Below, one piece after another: positions 59,870-64,000 of a stretch of 64,000 bases of DNA (the first letter of the stretch is position 1; every line of letters starts with the position of its first letter). A model generated the notes under the pieces. The model was given only the letters and a program-made list of their open reading frames with translations. It did not search any database and was not told the origin of the DNA. Made by a program: the position numbers and the translations under genes. This DNA comes from Paratinospora sagittata (lineage: Eukaryota; Streptophyta; Magnoliopsida; Ranunculales; Menispermaceae), in contig CM069598.1 of the NCBI GenBank assembly GCA_035771175.1, forward strand, positions 16,787,438 to 16,851,437. The letters are read 5' to 3'.

Positions 59870-61636
59870 ATGGTTACACCTCCAAGTCGCTCTCAACAGG
59901 AAACTGATTTGCTTGAACGAAGTAACAAAAAAGTTAAGATGAATGTGGATGGAGTGGAAGCGGATTTGTCGCCGATGGCGGACGTAGATATGGTGGAGGA
60001 GACTCAGGCATGCAAGGAGAATGCTGAGGGGAATGGGATGTTCGCCCCCTTGCCAACATTTAGAGACAAACTTTTGGGCTATACGGGAAGGATGGTTGAT
60101 GGCGAGACGTCTGATGAGGATTGGACCTCAGATGATGAAGGAGAGATGGGGGCTGAGGAATCCGAGTCCGAGTGTCCAGTCATTCACATATCCAAGGAGG
60201 AGAAGAGGCGCTTACGTCGCCCATGGAGACAGACACTTATTATCAAATTGTTGGGCAGAACAATTGGATTTACATTCTTGTTACGTAAGATTAAGGCCTT
60301 ATGGCGTCCGAAGGCTCCTATTGAATTAGTTGCTATTGATCAAGACTATTTTCTTGTCAAGTTTGCCTCCAAGGAGGATTATGAGTATGCAAAATTTGAG
60401 GGCCCATGGATGATCTTTGATCATTATCTGACAGTGCGGCAATGGCATCCTAATTTTGACCCGAGGCAGGAGAACATGGATAGATTGTTGGTGTGGGTGC
60501 GAATCCCTTGTCTCCCAATTGAATACTATGACTATGACTTCCTCATGAAAGTAGGGGCGCGTATTGGTCGTCCGGTGAAGATTGATGATGCAACAAGCAC
60601 CGTCTCTAGGGGGAAGTTCGCGCGTATATGTGTGGAGGTAGATATAACCAAGCCACTTCTATCTAAATTCACTTTGCGACGTCGAGTTCGACGGATTGAA
60701 TACGAGGGGATCCATTTAATTTGCTTTGATTGTGGATGTTATGGGCATCGGAAAGATGCGTGTCCAAAGAATGAGGGCCAAGAGACGCCTCATCACGGTG
60801 GACCGGCGGAAGTGCTGGCCGGAAATGTTAGAGATGTGGTCGGAGTTCAATCTAGGCTGGCTGAGCCTCCGGTGAATCAAGAAATAACCGAAAGTTATGG
60901 GCCATGGATGTTGGCTTCTAGAAGATCTCGTAGAGGTATGACCAAAACTGACAATGGAAAGAGTGGGAGAGCTGGACGTGATCCTCGAGATATGCCACTG
61001 ATTGGTGCTAAACAAAATGCTAGTTTTCAGCAACATATTTCTCGGTATGCGGCATTAGCGGTTGTGGATAATCCTGAGGAAAATATTGATAGTGATCAAC
61101 GAGATGGGCCGCACCTTGATAAGGATACTGGCGTGCACATGGGCTCAGGGATATCACTTAATGAATATGTCAAGAGTAAAGGGAGAAGGCCCAATCTGCA
61201 AATAAATACTAAGGAAGTGGATAATGGCCCAAGCACTCAAGTGGCTGTAGAGACCAGCAATGCGGTTCGAATAAAGAAGAATTTACTGACTCGTGACATC
61301 ACTTCTATCTCTTCTCAGTCCAAGCAAGCTGCCGCTGCGGAGGAACATATTGTGGTGCATGGGTCCAATAGAGGTCAGCTGATTTCTCGATCGGTGGTCT
61401 CTCATCCCCAGCATCAGGTTGAGAACATGGAGGGTATTCATCCTACAATTAATTTGATACCAGAACATCATCAAGATCCTCCTATTGTGGTGGAATCTGG
61501 GCATGTTCCTGCTATTGGTAGGCGGGAACTTGGTGGAACAAAAGCTAATCTGGTGGGGGTGCAAAACGAAGCTCCTAGTGACAAGGATGAATCGCTTGGG
61601 ATGATGGATATTGTTGATGGAGGGTTCTCCTCTTAA
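59870..61636 (+). CDS. L1 ORF1 protein, DUF4283 plus CCHC knuckle
   Basis: 588 residues, uninterrupted. An acidic, Ser-rich head (residues about 60-110) is followed at about 113-260 by the DUF4283 fold (RRPWRQTLIIKLLGRTIGF, RQWHPNFDPRQENMDRLLVW, VRIPCLPIEYYDYDFLMKVG). At about 285 comes the knuckle CFDCGCYGHRKDAC (CX2CX4HX4C). The C-terminal 290 residues are polar and low in recognisable domains. ORF1 proteins of plant LINEs bind the element RNA to form the transposition complex. The start ATG is in the sequence GAACGATGG. Single-copy capture by the host cannot be excluded but nothing suggests it. Confidence 0.9.
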   Translation: MVTPPSRSQQETDLLERSNKKVKMNVDGVEADLSPMADVDMVEETQACKENAEGNGMFAPLPTFRDKLLGYTGRMVDGETSDEDWTSDDEGEMGAEESESECPVIHISKEEKRRLRRPWRQTLIIKLLGRTIGFTFLLRKIKALWRPKAPIELVAIDQDYFLVKFASKEDYEYAKFEGPWMIFDHYLTVRQWHPNFDPRQENMDRLLVWVRIPCLPIEYYDYDFLMKVGARIGRPVKIDDATSTVSRGKFARICVEVDITKPLLSKFTLRRRVRRIEYEGIHLICFDCGCYGHRKDACPKNEGQETPHHGGPAEVLAGNVRDVVGVQSRLAEPPVNQEITESYGPWMLASRRSRRGMTKTDNGKSGRAGRDPRDMPLIGAKQNASFQQHISRYAALAVVDNPEENIDSDQRDGPHLDKDTGVHMGSGISLNEYVKSKGRRPNLQINTKEVDNGPSTQVAVETSNAVRIKKNLLTRDITSISSQSKQAAAAEEHIVVHGSNRGQLISRSVVSHPQHQVENMEGIHPTINLIPEHHQDPPIVVESGHVPAIGRRELGGTKANLVGVQNEAPSDKDESLGMMDIVDGGFSS

Positions 61637-61698
61637 AGCCGTGCTTGTCAATTTTTTGGTCTTCGGTAGGGGTGGGTAGCCTATTTTATCTTGTTTTT

Positions 61699-64000
61699 AT
61701 GGATTTTATGATCTGGAATTGTCAAGGGGCGGCTTCGAAGGAGTTTCACCGTTCCCTGAAAGACCTGCTTAAAATGCATAAACCAGGCATATTGGGGTTG
61801 TTAGAGCCCAAAGTGAGTGGATCTCAGGCAGATTTTCTCTGTAAAAAGCTGGGTTTTGATGAATGGGTCCGGGTAGAATCATTGGGTTTCAGTGGTGGTA
61901 TTTGGGTGTTCTGGCATAGTTCTTGTCAAATAAATATTATTGCTACTCATCCCCAGTTTATCCATATGAGGGTTCGGGATAGTAGTATGCATCAGTGGTT
62001 GTTATCTGTTGTTTATGGTAGTCCTACAGCCAGCTTGAAGAAGCTGTTATGGAGGGATCTTAATAAGAATGTTTTTGATATGAGTGAACCTTGGATTATT
62101 GCGGGTGATTTTAATGCGGTGGTATGTTCCGAAGAAGTTAGTAGTGGGAATGCTGTGGCTCATCATGGCAGCTCTGGTTTTGGGGATTGGATTTTTTATC
62201 ATGATCTGCTGGACATGGGATTTTCCGGACAAGCCTATACTTGGAGTAGGGGCATAGGGGATCAGTTTAAGGGAGCTCGCCTGGATAGAGTTTTATGTAA
62301 TTTAGCTTGGAGGCATATGTTTGAGGACGCTAGAGTGATTCACCTTCCTAAACATCACTCCGACCATGTTCCTATCTTGGTTCGTTTAAAGGGTCCAAGT
62401 GCCACTGTGAGGCCAACGCAGTTTAAATTTCAGGCAGCTTGGCTGACTCATTCGGGATTTTACAATGTCATCAAGGAGAATTGGAGTCGTGACCGATCTT
62501 TGGATACAAATAATCGGCATATAGCCTCGGTTCTTACTTCATGGAATAGTACCGAGTTTGGGAGTATTTCTAGGAGGAAGAAGAGGCTCTGGGCGAGACT
62601 TGCAGGCATTCAACGTGTCTTATCTAAACACCCTACACACCGTATTCATCTTTTGGAGTCTAAGCTTAAGAAGGAGCTGGACCTTGTTCTGTATCAAGAA
62701 GAACTTTCGTGGTTTCAGAAATCTAGAGCCGACTGGATCCTTTCGGGTGACCGCAATACCAAGTTCTATCACGCTACTACAGTCATTCGTCGGAGTAGGA
62801 ATGTCATTGAGAGGTTAAAAGGTGCAGATGGAAATTGGGTTTCAGATTCAGCTCAGTTAAAGCATCTAATTCAAGATTTTTATACTAGGTTATTTTCAAA
62901 AGAACCTTGCGGGGATATGTCTGATTTTCCTAAAGGGGGTTTTCCAATTCTAGATGGTGTTGTCATGGCAAGGATTCATCAGCCCTTTGAGATTGAAGAG
63001 ATTCGTCAGGCTTTATTTGATATGGCTCCCTTCAAAACGCCAGGCCCGGATGGTATTCATGCAGGTTTTTATCAACGCCTCTGGCCTACAGTGGGGCCTT
63101 CTGTCTACAAGCTTGTTCAAGACTTTTGGGTGTCAGGAAAGCTTTCAGATGGGATCAATGATACTCTGTTGGTATTAGTACCGAAGGTTCAACATCTTGA
63201 ATTATTGACCCAGCTTAGACCTATAAGTCTCTGCAACGCGGGCTATAAACTGATTACAAAAGCTATGACCAATAGGCTAAAGATGATCCTCCCTAGTCTT
63301 GTTTCTCCCAACCAAAGCAGCTTTGTTCCTGGTCGCCAAATTACAGATAATGTCATTGTGTATCAAGAAGTCCTTCATTCAATGAGAACTAAGAAGAGTG
63401 GTGTATCTCATATGGCAATTAAGATTGATCTTGAAAAGGCCTATGATCGATTATCTTGGGATTTTATTGAAGACTCGTTGAAGGAGATTGGTCTTGGCGA
63501 TGGGTGGATCCGAAACGTGATGCATTATGTCTCTTCCTCTAGGATGTCGATTGTCTGGAATGGGGATCTTTTGGATTGTTTCTCTCCTGAGCGCGGAGTT
63601 CGGCAAGGGGATGCAATTTCGCCTTATCTTTTTGTTCTGTGTATTGAAAGATTGGGTCATTTGATTAATGGGGCAGTGGAGCGAAAGGAATGGAAACCCA
63701 TACAGCTTTCTCGTTATGGTCCTTCTATCTCCCACCTTTTCTTTGCAGATGATATGGTTTTGTTTGCGGAAGCATCTACAGAGCAGATAAAGGTTATTAT
63801 GAAGTGCCTGGATTTATTTTGTGCGTGCTCGGGCCAAAGAGTTAACTACCAGAAACCTCATATATTTGTATCTCACAATGTGGAGCTTGCGGTGGCTCAA
63901 GACATATCTACTATCTCTGGTATTCCCCTTACGGACAACTTGGGTCGGTATCTTGGTGCTCCCTCCATTCATGGGAGGGTCCGACCTGCTGACTTTCAGT
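61699..64000 (+). CDS. L1 ORF2, endonuclease and reverse transcriptase, partial at window edge
   Basis: Read codon by codon, the frame from ATG 61699 has no stop for 767 codons. The apurinic-type endonuclease starts MDFMIWNCQGAASKEF and has LLEPK, WIIAGDFNAV, YTWSRG, RLDRVL and HHSDHVPI. The linker includes RADWILSGDRNTKFYH. The RT has KTPGPDGIHAGFYQRLW, RPISLCNAGYKLITKA, QSSFVPGRQITDNVIVYQE, IKIDLEKAYDRLSWDFIE, GVRQGDAISPYLFVL and the catalytic HLFFADDMVLFAEA. The RNase H or zinc-domain C-terminus would follow beyond 64000. All catalytic positions I can identify are conserved, so the protein may be functional. Confidence 0.93.
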   Translation, partial: MDFMIWNCQGAASKEFHRSLKDLLKMHKPGILGLLEPKVSGSQADFLCKKLGFDEWVRVESLGFSGGIWVFWHSSCQINIIATHPQFIHMRVRDSSMHQWLLSVVYGSPTASLKKLLWRDLNKNVFDMSEPWIIAGDFNAVVCSEEVSSGNAVAHHGSSGFGDWIFYHDLLDMGFSGQAYTWSRGIGDQFKGARLDRVLCNLAWRHMFEDARVIHLPKHHSDHVPILVRLKGPSATVRPTQFKFQAAWLTHSGFYNVIKENWSRDRSLDTNNRHIASVLTSWNSTEFGSISRRKKRLWARLAGIQRVLSKHPTHRIHLLESKLKKELDLVLYQEELSWFQKSRADWILSGDRNTKFYHATTVIRRSRNVIERLKGADGNWVSDSAQLKHLIQDFYTRLFSKEPCGDMSDFPKGGFPILDGVVMARIHQPFEIEEIRQALFDMAPFKTPGPDGIHAGFYQRLWPTVGPSVYKLVQDFWVSGKLSDGINDTLLVLVPKVQHLELLTQLRPISLCNAGYKLITKAMTNRLKMILPSLVSPNQSSFVPGRQITDNVIVYQEVLHSMRTKKSGVSHMAIKIDLEKAYDRLSWDFIEDSLKEIGLGDGWIRNVMHYVSSSRMSIVWNGDLLDCFSPERGVRQGDAISPYLFVLCIERLGHLINGAVERKEWKPIQLSRYGPSISHLFFADDMVLFAEASTEQIKVIMKCLDLFCACSGQRVNYQKPHIFVSHNVELAVAQDISTISGIPLTDNLGRYLGAPSIHGRVRPADFQ

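Larger units (their letters stand above)
59816..64000 (+). mobile_element. L1-type LINE, 5' part with both frames intact, runs off window
   Basis: Short leader, ORF1 at 59870-61636, a 62-nt gap, then ORF2 from 61699 open to the window edge. Two intact frames in tandem with endonuclease and RT motifs contrast with every other L1 here. The ORF1 type (DUF4283 plus CCHC) differs from the ORF1 piece at 463-1787. The 3' end lies outside the window. The exact 5' border is not fixed. Confidence 0.88.

Overview
The window is nuclear DNA of a flowering plant. It holds two host genes with plant-type spliced structure, and every other recognisable piece is a plant retrotransposon: Ty1/copia elements, L1-type and RTE-type LINEs, Au-type SINEs and an LTR fragment. 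I cannot place the species. The gene structures fit a dicot or an early-diverging angiosperm, but that is only an impression.

Positions 1-48004 are dominated by one gene on the + strand, the C-terminal two thirds of NAP1 (GNARLED), a subunit of the SCAR/WAVE complex that switches on ARP2/3 actin nucleation. Twelve exons totalling 2,787 nt (928 codons plus stop) are spread over 44.2 kb. Seven introns are 81-638 nt. One is 2.3 kb, and four are very large (11.7, 9.5, 5.0 and 11.7 kb) because retrotransposons have piled into them. The gene's 5' exons lie upstream of the window.

The introns contain: an ORF1-only L1 derivative (374-3034); a young, nearly intact copia element with 314-bp LTRs (4956-9933); an RTE 3' end split by an L1, itself split by a solo LTR (11.3-13.4 kb); a GC-rich repeat split by an L1 (13.6-15.2 kb); an L1 whose 5' part is inverted (16752-20473); Au SINEs and a hairpin MITE; an RTE on the minus strand split by two L1s (28.6-33.2 kb); a rearranged copia element with inverted LTRs and a GC-rich minisatellite (34.8-37.5 kb); and a stack of L1s inside L1s (34.3-44.4 kb). 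About a dozen L1 copies share the same 3' terminal motif, GTTTCTT before the A-tail, and several are bounded by exact 10-23 bp target-site duplications.

Positions 50223-53300 (minus strand) hold a complete five-exon sulfiredoxin gene of 127 codons. It encodes a plastid-type enzyme that repairs over-oxidised 2-Cys peroxiredoxins. A second copia element (53619-59222, minus strand, decayed, TA...TA termini) sits 314 bp upstream of its ATG. It is in turn interrupted by an LTR-like segment related to the solo LTR at 12.2 kb.

From about 59.8 kb to the window edge lies the 5' part of an L1 with both frames intact: ORF1 of 588 codons and ORF2 open for 767 codons with endonuclease and reverse transcriptase. 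It is the best candidate here for a recently active element. I found no RNA genes, CRISPR arrays or bacterial features, and no new multi-gene system. What is unusual is the structural record of retrotransposition.
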